From: Bacteroidota bacterium
Lineage (GTDB): Bacteria; Bacteroidota; Ignavibacteria; Palsa-1295
DNA: 64,000 nucleotides
Direction of reading: 5' to 3'
Assembly: GCA_030706745.1 (NCBI GenBank)
Contig: JAUZNX010000001.1
Coordinates: 434,001 to 498,000 of the forward strand
The notes beneath the pieces are model-generated. The model did not search any database, was not told where the DNA came from, and saw only the letters and a list, made by a program, of their open reading frames with translations. Shown piece by piece: positions 7,910 to 16,196 of this stretch (its first letter is position 1; every line of letters starts with the position of its first letter). The position numbers were made by a program, and so were the translations under genes.

Positions 7910-9430
7910 TCAGAGCAGCATCCGACGGGTCTCATACTTTTTCAAGTGTAGCGCATATCGGGCGAGTGCTGTTGCATCCGAACGGTCGGGTGAGTGACCC
8001 AGTCGTTGTCGTGTCAGGTCTTTGTCTTCCATGCGATAGGCCGTCGAGTTCTCGGAAAAGCCAAGGCGCACTGCAGCAAGCTCGCGATGAAATGATGCAA
8101 TGTTCAGAAGCTGCACCGACCCATCTCGGATGTCCTGCTCGAGTACAAAGTACATCTCCGCTCGCGCATTGGCCAGCTCTTTGTGTGGTCCCAGAAAGCT
8201 ACGGGCCTTTTGTGCGAAATTTACAGCAAGCACGGGCACGTTCATCTCGCGCAGTCGATCTGTCACGCCGCCGCCGATGCCGGTATCATCCACAGCGATA
8301 ATCGTCCAGCCCTCCTCATAACGTTGTTTGAGTTTGTTCGCGGTCTGCATGGTGTCCTGGTACTGAAACGTCTCGAACGGCAATTGCTTCGGACCATCGA
8401 AATACGCGAACACGGTGGAGTCCGAACCACTTCTGGCAACATCCACGCCCATTACCTTCAGGGAAGCCGCTGCAGGACTTATGGGCCCTATGGCTCCCAT
8501 CGCAGCTCGTTGAATCAACTCCATGCTGATAAAGCCTTCTGACTCGGTATCCGCCCACTCGCCCAGGATGCGTGCGGCAATGATGGGAGTCTTGCGAAAC
8601 CACTTATTCAGCCAGTGAACATAAACGGAATTGTCAATTGCGAATGACGAATGACGAATAGAATCCCGAGCCTCATTTGTAATTCGTAAGACGTTATTCG
8701 CAACCGGAGCCTCCACTTCATACGACCACGCCTTCAGTCGATCTTCAATCCACTTTCGCGTGACCGCGCCTTTGATGATCTCTCTACCTTCATCAACATT
8801 CGGATGTTCGAACGCGGAAATGGTAATCACCTTCCAGTCGCCCGACTGCTCCGCCTCAAATGGAAACGACTGCATGTTGATCGGATTGCAGATCAAAACG
8901 ATCTGCGCGTCCACGCCAGTCAGGTTACCCATGAGGGCATCGATGATCTCGCGCGAGACGCCCGTAGCTTCATCGATCGCAATCAGCACATGCTCGGCAT
9001 GGAAGCCTTGCGCGTTCTCTGGCGTATCCGGCGCAATCCCGAGCATGAAATGCTTATCCGAAAGCTTGATGCACGTCTCAGTGATCTTGAACGGATTGCC
9101 GTCGAAGTCGCGCTTGACAAACTTGCCCGATTCGTCGCGCGGCTTTCGATCCTCGATGCCATAGAGCGTTCCGTGCCGCGCCTGCTTGCGGATTTCGCCC
9201 CAGAGGTTCCTTCTTACTTGGGTCCAGGATGATGCTGTCGTGAGCACGATCGAATTGTCGTGCGTTGAGAAATACCAGTTACAGATTGCGGCAAGCGTGG
9301 TAGTCTTGCCAGCGCCGTTGCAGCTTCGGACCAGCGTCTTTCGCTGGCCCGTGCCAACAGCATCTAAGATTTCAGTTATTTTGGACCACGGCACAACGCC
9401 GAGGTCTTTTGAGAATTCAAGTGGGGACAT
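7910..9430 (-). CDS. Phage terminase large subunit
   Basis: DNA-packaging motor, 506 aa. The N-terminal ATPase has Walker A RSCNGAGKTTT near residue 43 and Walker B VLIAIDEATG near residue 145, with the coupling motif after it (IVLICNPINM). The C-terminal RNase-H nuclease begins with VMGVDVARSGSDSTVFAYFDG; D356-type acidic residues follow at IIAVDDTGIGGGV. ATG 9430 is chosen over the longer frame to 9511, because that extension is translated from a palindromic repeat. A heptamer array is in frame between ATPase and nuclease (DSIRHSSFAIDNS), where relatives have only a short linker. Otherwise complete; no small terminase is recognisable. Confidence 0.93.
   Translation of the reverse strand: MSPLEFSKDLGVVPWSKITEILDAVGTGQRKTLVRSCNGAGKTTTLAAICNWYFSTHDNSIVLTTASSWTQVRRNLWGEIRKQARHGTLYGIEDRKPRDESGKFVKRDFDGNPFKITETCIKLSDKHFMLGIAPDTPENAQGFHAEHVLIAIDEATGVSREIIDALMGNLTGVDAQIVLICNPINMQSFPFEAEQSGDWKVITISAFEHPNVDEGREIIKGAVTRKWIEDRLKAWSYEVEAPVANNVLRITNEARDSIRHSSFAIDNSVYVHWLNKWFRKTPIIAARILGEWADTESEGFISMELIQRAAMGAIGPISPAAASLKVMGVDVARSGSDSTVFAYFDGPKQLPFETFQYQDTMQTANKLKQRYEEGWTIIAVDDTGIGGGVTDRLREMNVPVLAVNFAQKARSFLGPHKELANARAEMYFVLEQDIRDGSVQLLNIASFHRELAAVRLGFSENSTAYRMEDKDLTRQRLGHSPDRSDATALARYALHLKKYETRRMLL
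8628..8702. repeat. Inverted heptamer array inside terL
   Basis: Units gaattgt, caattgc, gaatgac, gaatgac, gaataga form the left arm; the right arm runs through tcatttg to cgttattcgc. The 10-mer gcgaatgacg (8640-8649) pairs with cgttattcgc (8692-8701) with one mismatch. It keeps the terminase frame open and adds about 25 residues. Confidence 0.6.
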
Positions 9431-9440
9431 ACTCTGAGGT

Positions 9441-9504
9441 GTAGGGGCGAGCTCCAGCTCGCCCCTGTTCGAACAAATCTCTGTTGGGCAAGCTGGAGCT
9501 TGCC
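9441..9504. repeat. REP-like palindrome pair in opposite orientation
   Basis: First unit GTAG followed by ggggcgagct-cc-agctcgcccc (10-bp perfect arms, 9444-9465). Second unit ggcaagct-gg-agcttgcc (8-bp arms, 9487-9504) is inverted and lacks the GTAG head. A head-to-head REP pair of this kind resembles the BIMEs of enterobacteria. It lies directly upstream of the terminase start. Confidence 0.75.
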
Positions 9505-9517
9505 TTTCCACCGCAGG

Positions 9518-9910
9518 TTAATCGCCCGCCATCTCATATCGAAATACATCGATCAAGAGTGATGTGATGATTCGGTAAGCATGCTCGCGGGCTTCCCAGA
9601 AGTTATCCGAGCGGTCGCAGAGCGCGCTTTCGAGCTCTTCGACATAGAGCGCGCAGCTCAGAATGAAATCGCGAAGGAACCGGAGGTCGGACTCATCGCG
9701 AAATGGGTCGGGTGTATCCAGGAAGAGATCGCCGAGTTCGGGATCGTCATAATCGAATTCCGAAATATCATAATCGAACTCCGGATCGTCGTAATCGAGC
9801 TCCGGATCGTCAGGATCGTACTCGTTCGAGAATCCGCTCGATGGCGAAAGCGGCCGGTTGGAACGTGCGTGGTAGTGATTGTCGGCATATAGCTTCTCAA
9901 CGTTTCTCAT
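9518..9910 (-). CDS. Acidic protein with tandem 7-residue repeat
   Basis: 130 aa from ATG 9910; the longer frame to 9967 adds a hydrophobic stretch without a good start. Residues 25-60 hold about four copies of a D/E-rich repeat (DYDDPEL, DYDDPEF, DYDISEF) encoded by a 21-bp tandem repeat at about 9739-9823. The C-terminal half is predicted helical (DLRFLRDFILSCALYVEELE). It lies upstream of terL on the same strand, where a small terminase is often found, but there is no visible helix-turn-helix. Function unknown. Confidence 0.6.
   Translation of the reverse strand: MRNVEKLYADNHYHARSNRPLSPSSGFSNEYDPDDPELDYDDPEFDYDISEFDYDDPELGDLFLDTPDPFRDESDLRFLRDFILSCALYVEELESALCDRSDNFWEAREHAYRIITSLLIDVFRYEMAGD
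9739..9823. repeat. Four tandem copies of a 21-bp unit
   Basis: Consensus cggatcgtcrtaatcgarctc repeated about four times in frame in the acidic gene; copies differ at a few bases. Confidence 0.7.
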
Positions 9911-9923
9911 AATTAGCAAAAAG

Positions 9924-10115
9924 TTAAATGAAAAAACTTGGATGGCGATGATCGTCCTGCATGCCATTGTACTGGGATGACCGACGGCGATCGGTTACCG
10001 ATGGATAGTCTCGTCTCGTGTCAAAGTCTGGCAAAACTGTTCGTTTCCGCAATTTTGCCATCGCCACTCTGGCGAGGATATGCCATTTTCTTTCTTGCTC
10101 TGATGTCATTATCAA
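9924..10115 (-). CDS. Small basic hypothetical protein
   Basis: 63 aa from TTG 10115, with GGAAGGGG six bases upstream as a ribosome-binding site; ATG 10109 is two codons later. The sequence EQERKWHILARVAMAKLRKR is helical and basic, the tail is rich in Arg, His and Asp. It ends 13 bp before the acidic gene on the same strand and could be the first gene of the phage module. No family recognised; the frame could be chance. Confidence 0.4.
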   Translation of the reverse strand: MIMTSEQERKWHILARVAMAKLRKRTVLPDFDTRRDYPSVTDRRRSSQYNGMQDDHRHPSFFI

Positions 10116-10500
10116 TGAGTACCCCTTCCATCTATTACAACGTTGTTCGAGGGTCTCGGTGTTGCAACGACATCAAATAATTATATACTAATCCTTAGAA
10201 TTCATAATTTATTTTATAAATCAATCATCGCGATTCATTGTTATTGTAGCGCATCTTAATATGCCGTAATGACTTAGCCATAATTCTTCAAGTGCTACTT
10301 TAGGCACCACGGAATTGAACGCCAATCTTCCGCGTGAACGCTCGCCACTATTTGGCTTTCGGCACCGCCCTTCTTTGCCCGGCGTTCATTCTCCACTTCG
10401 CAATTATTCGTCTATGCTTTTGTCTTCATGCTTCCGCAAGGCGTTCTTCGCCAGGGCGTGTCGCCGCTGGGCGTTCTTCGTCAAGGCGTACCTCCGCATC
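10116..10500. other. Intergenic, AT-rich island and 15-bp tandem repeat
   Basis: 10180-10265 is strongly AT-rich compared with all around it and is the likely promoter region for the minus-strand phage module and perhaps for the lipoprotein gene. 10439-10498 holds about four imperfect 15-bp units of the type aaggcgttcttcgcc. No gene, tRNA or terminator seen. Confidence 0.5.
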
Positions 10501-11223
10501 GTGTCGCGTTGGTCTGTTCGACCAATCATGATTTGTATCGTCGTGCTGGGTGCGGGCTGCGAGTCGGGGGTGGACACGCCCTATGTCGGACCGAGAATGA
10601 GTCTCGCCGGTTCTGTCCGGTTGGTGAGCTTGACGGGTGTGCGGGTGCCGATGCCGTATCGTGATGTCACTGTTTCTGTCCTGACCATCAACGGCGGCGG
10701 TTATTATGTTCACGCAGACACCACTGGCCACTGGATATTCAAGAATATTGCAATGGACGATTACAACCTGTTTGCCGCGAAAGATGGCTATGGCACAGCG
10801 CTCGCTGCCGATGCAACCGGCCACGCGCTTGCTCCGGTGGACTCGATGCAACTTGTGCTTGGTGAAGCGCCGACCGTACAACCCGTCTTCGATTCGATTG
10901 TTGGCTCACGGCGCGGGGGACTGGGACTATATGCGACCATGCCCGATGAGGAGGGCGCGGCGCTCGGCTTTGAGATTCGTCATGCCGGCGAACCCGATTC
11001 ACTCTTCAGCGTATGGGCCTATAGCTCGTTCGTCCAGCGTGTGACCGGCAATCATTGGTTTGCGTGGTTCGATTCATCCGACCTCGTGGATGCTATCGTC
11101 GGGATGCGCGTGCGCGCGGTCGCATACAATCCGGTCACGGGCGTCTACTTCGATCGCTCCTATCCCCTCTGGCGATTCTCAAGTCCCGGCGCGCCTTCGA
11201 ACGTGCTGACCATCAGGCAATGA
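10501..11223 (+). CDS. Lipoprotein with carboxypeptidase-regulatory-like domain
   Basis: 240 aa from GTG 10501, chosen because it gives a regular lipoprotein signal (MSRWSVRP, hydrophobic IMICIVVLG, lipobox LGAGC). ATG 10528 is possible but loses the basic n-region. Mature residues 20-100 form a beta-sandwich of the CarboxypepD-regulatory type: SLAGSVRLVSLTGVRVP, then DVTVSVLT, then DTTGHWIFKNIAMDDYNLFA. The rest is a second beta-rich part without known family. Probably anchored in a membrane facing the periplasm or surface; role unknown. Followed by a strong bidirectional hairpin. Confidence 0.7.
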   Translation: MSRWSVRPIMICIVVLGAGCESGVDTPYVGPRMSLAGSVRLVSLTGVRVPMPYRDVTVSVLTINGGGYYVHADTTGHWIFKNIAMDDYNLFAAKDGYGTALAADATGHALAPVDSMQLVLGEAPTVQPVFDSIVGSRRGGLGLYATMPDEEGAALGFEIRHAGEPDSLFSVWAYSSFVQRVTGNHWFAWFDSSDLVDAIVGMRVRAVAYNPVTGVYFDRSYPLWRFSSPGAPSNVLTIRQ

Positions 11224-11256
11224 ACATCGGTCAACAACCCCTCATCGTGGACGATG

Positions 11257-11281
11257 ACCCCCGCCTTCAAAAGGCGGGGGT
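11257..11281. terminator. Bidirectional intrinsic terminator
   Basis: Perfect 11-bp stem acccccgcctt / aaggcgggggt with loop caa, followed by ttctaatttt on the plus strand. It lies between convergent genes. The same palindrome recurs inside coaBC at 40297, so it is also a repeat family. Confidence 0.8.
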
Positions 11282-11288
11282 TCTAATT

Positions 11289-13037
11289 TTACTCTTTCAC
11301 CATTCTCCCGCTCATTCCCTCCACGCGCACGATGTACGTCCCCGCAGGCAAAGTGCTGGCATCGAACGTCGTTGTGCCCTGCACGGAAAATCGCGCAACG
11401 GTGCGACCCAAAACATCGAGCACCTCGGCCTGGGCAAGCGGGGACGCTTGCCCTACATCGATCGTGAAGATGTCGGCTGAGGGGTTGGGATGAATGTGGA
11501 GGATAGATGAGGTTACTTCACTGGAGCTTACTTCGCCGAAATCGACCATGATCGGAAGTACAGAGGAATGACCGGCGCAATCGACCGCATGGAGCAAGCA
11601 ATGATAGCTTCCTTTGGCCCTCGGCGTGATTGTAACATCGAACGCAGAAGTGCACGATCCAACGATCGGAAGTGTCGGAGTTGTGACGACATTCAGTACC
11701 TCAGTAACATAGATCGAATCTAAGCCCCGATCCCAAGCATCGGAATCGGTGATGTGAATGCGGGTATAGTCCGGCGACTCGGGTCTGGTGACGGGCGGAT
11801 GCGTATCCGGAATCGTACAATACGTAATCGTATCCAGCGTAACACTGCTATCATTGCCGACGATGCGGAGGACAATCTGTCCGTCCAGCATCGAGTCGAG
11901 CACATGCACGGCAATGGGCAGGACGTTGATGGCGTGCGGCGGAGCCCAGATAATCTGCGACATGTTGGTCGCGCTGAGGGTTGTCGCGCCCGCAAATCCA
12001 AGCGGTGGCGTGTTGGTATCGGTCGCAAGAATGTATGTCACGCGTGCATTACAGATGCTGCCATCGCAGCTGCCGGTGCGCGATTGAACGGCGATGACCG
12101 GGTTGCCACGCATGGGCGTCGTGTCGACTGTCGTGCCCGGACGCGTGCCGTAGCTCGTCCGAAAAACTTCGGTGACGCTATCGATGCCGTTGTTGCCATG
12201 CACGGTGAGGTAGGGCCATTGCATAAGGACCGCGGCATCGATTGGGCTGGTGTTCGAACCCGGCGCGGCGGGCGCGCCAAACGTGTACGTATCGAGGACT
12301 TTGCTATCGCCGAAGACCATTCCCGAGCACGCCGTGAGTCCCATTGGGGCAGGAGCAAACATATCGGTTGTGTATCCAGCGCCGACGGTGCCGCCGCCCC
12401 CTGTACTTGTGTCATGCTCAAAGCCCATGTAGTACATGGGCGATCCAGAGTTGTAGATCTTCCAGGTGTTGTTGCTCTCGTAGGTGTATTGATCGAGCAT
12501 GTATGCGTCGTCATTCGTGCCGGCGCAAACATCGAGCAGATACTGCCCAAGCGCGCCATAAGACGTGCCGGTGTGATCGATCACCTTGACCTTCAGCACG
12601 ATCTGACCGCTCGTCGCGAATGCCACCGGATACACATCCTGCACGATGTCGAATCCGCCTTCATGCCAGATTGTCTCAATCGTATCGTTGATCTTCCTGG
12701 TCGTGCCGTTATCGAGATTGATGTCAGGCTTCAGCAGGTGCGAGGCCCCTCCGAGAAGGCTTGTGGCCAGTGTCGGCTGTGGCACGGTGTTGTTCGTGCA
12801 ATACTGACCGTTCACCATGATGCTCAGGTACGAGTAATCCTGAAACGATAGCGCGTGCGCTCCCTGTGCAACAACCGCCTTGCCATTGACGACCTGCGTA
12901 AATGTGACCTTGCCGGTACTTCCACTATAGACGAGTGCGGCAACGAACTTGTTCTGTGTCACGAATGCCTGTGCGTGCGCATCCGCCGCCAGAAAAAGCA
13001 GAACTGCCACCAATAAAAGATTAAACTTCGTATTCAA
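11289..13037 (-). CDS. Secreted T9SS cargo protein, paralogue A
   Basis: 582 aa. Signal peptide MNTKFNLLLVAVLLFLA...AHAQA; the body is beta-rich with no catalytic motif seen. The C-terminal 75 residues are a type-A sorting domain: ILHIHPNPSADIFTI, EVLDVLGRTVARF, FDASTLPAGTYIVRV, ending GRMVKE. About 45 residues before the sorting domain is a Cys-containing Ig-like part (SCTSAFDVTITPRAKG). It is exported across the outer membrane and likely anchored to the surface. It follows paralogue B by 4 bp, so the two form an operon. A GTAG-headed palindrome encodes the loop VGQASPLAQAE within the sorting domain. Confidence 0.85.
   Translation of the reverse strand: MNTKFNLLLVAVLLFLAADAHAQAFVTQNKFVAALVYSGSTGKVTFTQVVNGKAVVAQGAHALSFQDYSYLSIMVNGQYCTNNTVPQPTLATSLLGGASHLLKPDINLDNGTTRKINDTIETIWHEGGFDIVQDVYPVAFATSGQIVLKVKVIDHTGTSYGALGQYLLDVCAGTNDDAYMLDQYTYESNNTWKIYNSGSPMYYMGFEHDTSTGGGGTVGAGYTTDMFAPAPMGLTACSGMVFGDSKVLDTYTFGAPAAPGSNTSPIDAAVLMQWPYLTVHGNNGIDSVTEVFRTSYGTRPGTTVDTTPMRGNPVIAVQSRTGSCDGSICNARVTYILATDTNTPPLGFAGATTLSATNMSQIIWAPPHAINVLPIAVHVLDSMLDGQIVLRIVGNDSSVTLDTITYCTIPDTHPPVTRPESPDYTRIHITDSDAWDRGLDSIYVTEVLNVVTTPTLPIVGSCTSAFDVTITPRAKGSYHCLLHAVDCAGHSSVLPIMVDFGEVSSSEVTSSILHIHPNPSADIFTIDVGQASPLAQAEVLDVLGRTVARFSVQGTTTFDASTLPAGTYIVRVEGMSGRMVKE
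11432..11456 (-). repeat. REP-like palindrome inside a T9SS sorting domain
   Basis: On the minus strand: GTAG then ggcaagcg, loop tccc, cgcttgcc. It is in frame and codes part of a loop in the sorting domain of the 11289-13037 gene. Confidence 0.65.
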
Positions 13038-13041
13038 ATAA

Positions 13042-15153
13042 TTACTCCTTAACTATTCTCGCGCTCATCCCGCCCACGCGTACAATGTATGTTCCCGAAG
13101 GCGATGCACTCGCATCGAATGTTGCCGTGCCCTGCACCAGGAATTGTGCGACGGTGCGACCCAAAACATCGAGCACCGCTGCCTCATTCAAGGATGAAGG
13201 ATGAAGGATGAGGGATGAAGGTAGCTCGATCGTGAAAAGATCGGCGGATGGGTTGGGGTAGATCTTCAGTTTCGCACTGGTTCGTTCTGATTCGCTGACG
13301 TTGGCGGGCGCAGAAGAGAAGCAGGTGTCGCTGCGGTTGCCGGCCAGATCAATGGCGGCAAGACAGACCGTCCAGGCGGCGCTGCTATCCACCGGGTGCC
13401 CTGAGATGATCACGTTGGACAGACCGCGAACGGGAATCTGATCGACGACCAAATTCTGCACACTAACGATTCCGATGGAATCGAGCCCGCGATCCCACGC
13501 TTGAAAGTCGGAGATCTTGACAGCAAACAAGAAAGAACTGTCAGGGTATAGATACTGCCAAAAGAGCGGCTTTGTCTTGTCCGGAATCGTGCAATAGCGG
13601 AACGTGTCGAGCGTTTCGTTGCCGAGCGTGTCGGTGATGCTGATGACAATCTGGCCATCCTGCATCGAGTCCAGGACTACGATCTGCGCACGTACGGAAT
13701 CGTAAATTGGTGGGAGTAGCGTTCCAAAATCTATTGCCATGTTCGTGGCGCTGACTGGAGCAATCCTCTTAAAGCCGACCCGGGGCTTTGCGGTATCAAC
13801 AATCAGAATGTCGGTCTTCTTTGTATTGCATTCGCTGCCATCGTAGCTGTCGGTGCGTTGGGTGATGTTGGTGACGGGCTTCGCTTTGAGCGGACCGCCA
13901 AATCCATCGATCAGGATACTCCCGGTGCAATCGCCAAAGATGACCGGTTGCGAAAGCCCGGTCCCATCCAAACCAAAGGAGATGTTGATGGTCGTGTCGT
14001 GGAAAAAAACAGAATCGAACCAACCGAATGTGGTCATGGTACCGCGCGCTACAGCGGATCCGTTTTGGGTGGCTCCTCCAAGAATCGCAAGTCCAGGGGC
14101 ATACTGAGTCTCTTGCAGTCCTGTGATAGTGGTGGTGTCGATGTTATACACAAACGAAGAGACCCGAAAAGGATTAGGCACGAACCGATGAAGTACATTG
14201 TCAAAGCCGACATGCCTCGGAAAGAAATTGATGTCAACAAGTTTGCTGCCAAAGCACATGCTAAACTCTTGCGTCCCATAGGCCGTCCGCATGATCTCCG
14301 TCACGCTGTCGCTCACGCCCGGCTCGAATGCGTGAGCCGAGAATGACGTACCGATCAGCAGCGTTGCCAGATCGGTGAATTGTGTACGGTCTCCTGGATT
14401 GGGCAGGCCAAACGTGTAGTCGGTCTGAACGCGCCAATCGCCAAACTCGACCATGGAGAGCGGCAGGAGGCCAAGCGGCTGTGGTGGGAAGGAATCGTTG
14501 AGATAACCGATCCCAATCGTCCCGGCACCCATCGAATCTGGCGGAAACTCGAACGACAGAAAGAAACTCGGTAAGGAGCTCGGCGGGCAGTCCTGCCAAT
14601 TTCGGGTGTACCCGTATCGTTGAATCAGATACGGATTATCATTTGCCGATTGCAGCCTATTGCTGGTCTTGGCATTGCTGTTCATGTTATCGAGTAGAAA
14701 CTGCGCGGCCGTCGTGAGTGGCGTGGATGTGTGATTGACGATCTTGACACTCAAAACAATGACGCCACTGGTTGTGAAGGCCACAGGATACGCATCCTGG
14801 ACAATGTCAAAGCCACTCTCTTTCCAGACCGTCCGCAACGTATCCTGGATCTTCGAGGTCGTGCCATTCATCAATTGCACATCAATCGGATGTACAGTCG
14901 AGCCGATTTGCCCCCCGTATGGACTATTGCTGTAATAGATATTCTCAACATTAACCGTCAGGAAGGACATACCATGAAAAGAGAGTAGCTCCCTGTTGGC
15001 CGGATTACCTTTATAAAATGTGAGAAGCCCCTGACCACCGTTTACTGTCGCGCCGACGAACTGATTCATCACGAGCTGCTGTGCGTGGATGACATTACTC
15101 GTTGCAAGAGATACGAAGAGCACAACCGCGAGAAACCGAGACCGTGGGAGCAT
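13042..15153 (-). CDS. Secreted T9SS cargo protein, paralogue B
   Basis: 703 aa, first gene of a two-gene operon with its shorter paralogue. Signal peptide ends near NVIHAQQ. N-terminal parts align with paralogue A (IVQDAYPVAFTTSG, IVLSVKIVNHT, DNPYLIQRYGYT), and the middle has SYDGSECNTKKTDIL, also shared. The C-terminal sorting domain reads LKIYPNPSADLFTI, AVLDVLGRTVAQF, GTYIVRVGGMSARIVKE. Between its first two strands is the odd segment LILHPSSLNE, written by four heptamers. No enzyme motif found; probably a structural or adhesive surface protein. Confidence 0.85.
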   Translation of the reverse strand: MLPRSRFLAVVLFVSLATSNVIHAQQLVMNQFVGATVNGGQGLLTFYKGNPANRELLSFHGMSFLTVNVENIYYSNSPYGGQIGSTVHPIDVQLMNGTTSKIQDTLRTVWKESGFDIVQDAYPVAFTTSGVIVLSVKIVNHTSTPLTTAAQFLLDNMNSNAKTSNRLQSANDNPYLIQRYGYTRNWQDCPPSSLPSFFLSFEFPPDSMGAGTIGIGYLNDSFPPQPLGLLPLSMVEFGDWRVQTDYTFGLPNPGDRTQFTDLATLLIGTSFSAHAFEPGVSDSVTEIMRTAYGTQEFSMCFGSKLVDINFFPRHVGFDNVLHRFVPNPFRVSSFVYNIDTTTITGLQETQYAPGLAILGGATQNGSAVARGTMTTFGWFDSVFFHDTTINISFGLDGTGLSQPVIFGDCTGSILIDGFGGPLKAKPVTNITQRTDSYDGSECNTKKTDILIVDTAKPRVGFKRIAPVSATNMAIDFGTLLPPIYDSVRAQIVVLDSMQDGQIVISITDTLGNETLDTFRYCTIPDKTKPLFWQYLYPDSSFLFAVKISDFQAWDRGLDSIGIVSVQNLVVDQIPVRGLSNVIISGHPVDSSAAWTVCLAAIDLAGNRSDTCFSSAPANVSESERTSAKLKIYPNPSADLFTIELPSSLILHPSSLNEAAVLDVLGRTVAQFLVQGTATFDASASPSGTYIVRVGGMSARIVKE
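13182..13225. repeat. Heptamer array inside a T9SS sorting domain
   Basis: Units aggatga, aggatga, aggatga, gggatga follow a short cctcattc on the other side. The array occupies the same loop of the sorting domain that carries a REP-like palindrome in the neighbouring paralogue. Confidence 0.65.
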
Positions 15154-15344
15154 AGACCGACTCCTTGTGATTAGTAGCGCACAATACTGGGTTGCGCTGC
15201 ATCTTCATGCATGCAAACGCATGCGATACAATATCGCGAAATGAACCTGCTGCGGGAGAAAGTCGTGCCCAAAGAAATACAGTGGGGAATTCATCGTGCC
15301 GGACTCTCATTCGTATTTTTCTAATTCACAACTGTAATTCTATT

Positions 15345-16046
15345 TTGCTCTACCTCGTCGCAACCCCCATCGGAAATCTGGAAGACTTGTCACTGCGCGC
15401 CATCCGCGTACTCGGTGAAGCCGATATTGTCGCATGTGAGGATACACGGCACGCGCGCATTCTCTTCGAGCGCCACGGCGTGCGACCCAAGCGGTTAGTG
15501 AGTTATCACTCAATGAACGAGCGGTCGCGCGCTGCAGAACTCTCCGAAGATCTTGTTGGCGGCGCATCCGTTGCGCTGGTCACCGATGCCGGTACACCCG
15601 GAATTTCCGATCCTGCATGGGCGATTGTGAAGGAGGCCATTCGGCTTGGCGTGGACGTTGTGCCGGTCCCCGGCGCGTGCGCAGCGATTGCTGCCCTGAC
15701 CGGAAGTGGCATGGATACGACTCGCTTCGCCTTCGAAGGCTTTTTGCCGCTCAAGAAAGGTCGCAAGAAGCGAATCGCCGCCGTTGCCCGCGAGGACCGC
15801 ACAGTTGTGATCTATGAATCGCCGCACCGAATTAAGCGGTTGCTGAATGAACTCACCGAAGCGTGTGGCGCAACCCGTCAAGTGGCGCTCGCCAGAGAGT
15901 TGACGAAGCACTACGAGGAATTTTTGCGCGGCACACTTGCCGAAGTCTCCGCAACACTTGCCGAGCACTTTCCGAATGAGGTCAAGGGGGAGTGCGTTGT
16001 CATTTTGGAAGCTGCCCCTAAGGGTTTTGAAGATTCGGACTCCTAG
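15345..16046 (+). CDS. rsmI: 16S rRNA 2'-O-ribose C1402 methyltransferase RsmI
   Basis: 233 aa. Tetrapyrrole-methylase fold using S-adenosylmethionine to methylate C1402 of 16S rRNA. Motifs: LYLVATPIGNLEDLSLRA at the N-terminus, ACEDTRHARILF, VALVTDAGTPGISDPAW and VPGACAAIAALTGSG. TTG 15345 is chosen because RsmI proteins begin at the YLVATPIGN strand; the open frame extends to 15192 but the upstream part has no similarity. Slightly shorter than the usual 270-290 aa, lacking most of the C-terminal extension. Confidence 0.92.
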   Translation: MLYLVATPIGNLEDLSLRAIRVLGEADIVACEDTRHARILFERHGVRPKRLVSYHSMNERSRAAELSEDLVGGASVALVTDAGTPGISDPAWAIVKEAIRLGVDVVPVPGACAAIAALTGSGMDTTRFAFEGFLPLKKGRKKRIAAVAREDRTVVIYESPHRIKRLLNELTEACGATRQVALARELTKHYEEFLRGTLAEVSATLAEHFPNEVKGECVVILEAAPKGFEDSDS

Positions 16047-16196
16047 AGTCGCTCCGTCATCCTCCACTCGAAAAATCGGAGAAAAACCTTGTTGCACCAG
16101 CTATTAACCCGAATTAACGCTGATGTCAGATTCTTCGCGTCACGAAATGATTAGATTTGCGTTAGAAGAGTCACATGCTGCATTGATAACACCGTT

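Noticed and set aside
9739-9823. Possible CRISPR array
   Set aside because: Units are contiguous 21-mers without spacers and translate into a regular 7-residue repeat.
11754-12851. 365-codon plus-strand frame opposite the T9SS paralogue A
   Set aside because: Arg/His/Val-rich shadow of a clear secreted protein; no start signal or domain.
15192-15344. Upstream start for rsmI
   Set aside because: The extra 51 residues have no similarity to RsmI and the family begins at the YLVATPIGN strand.
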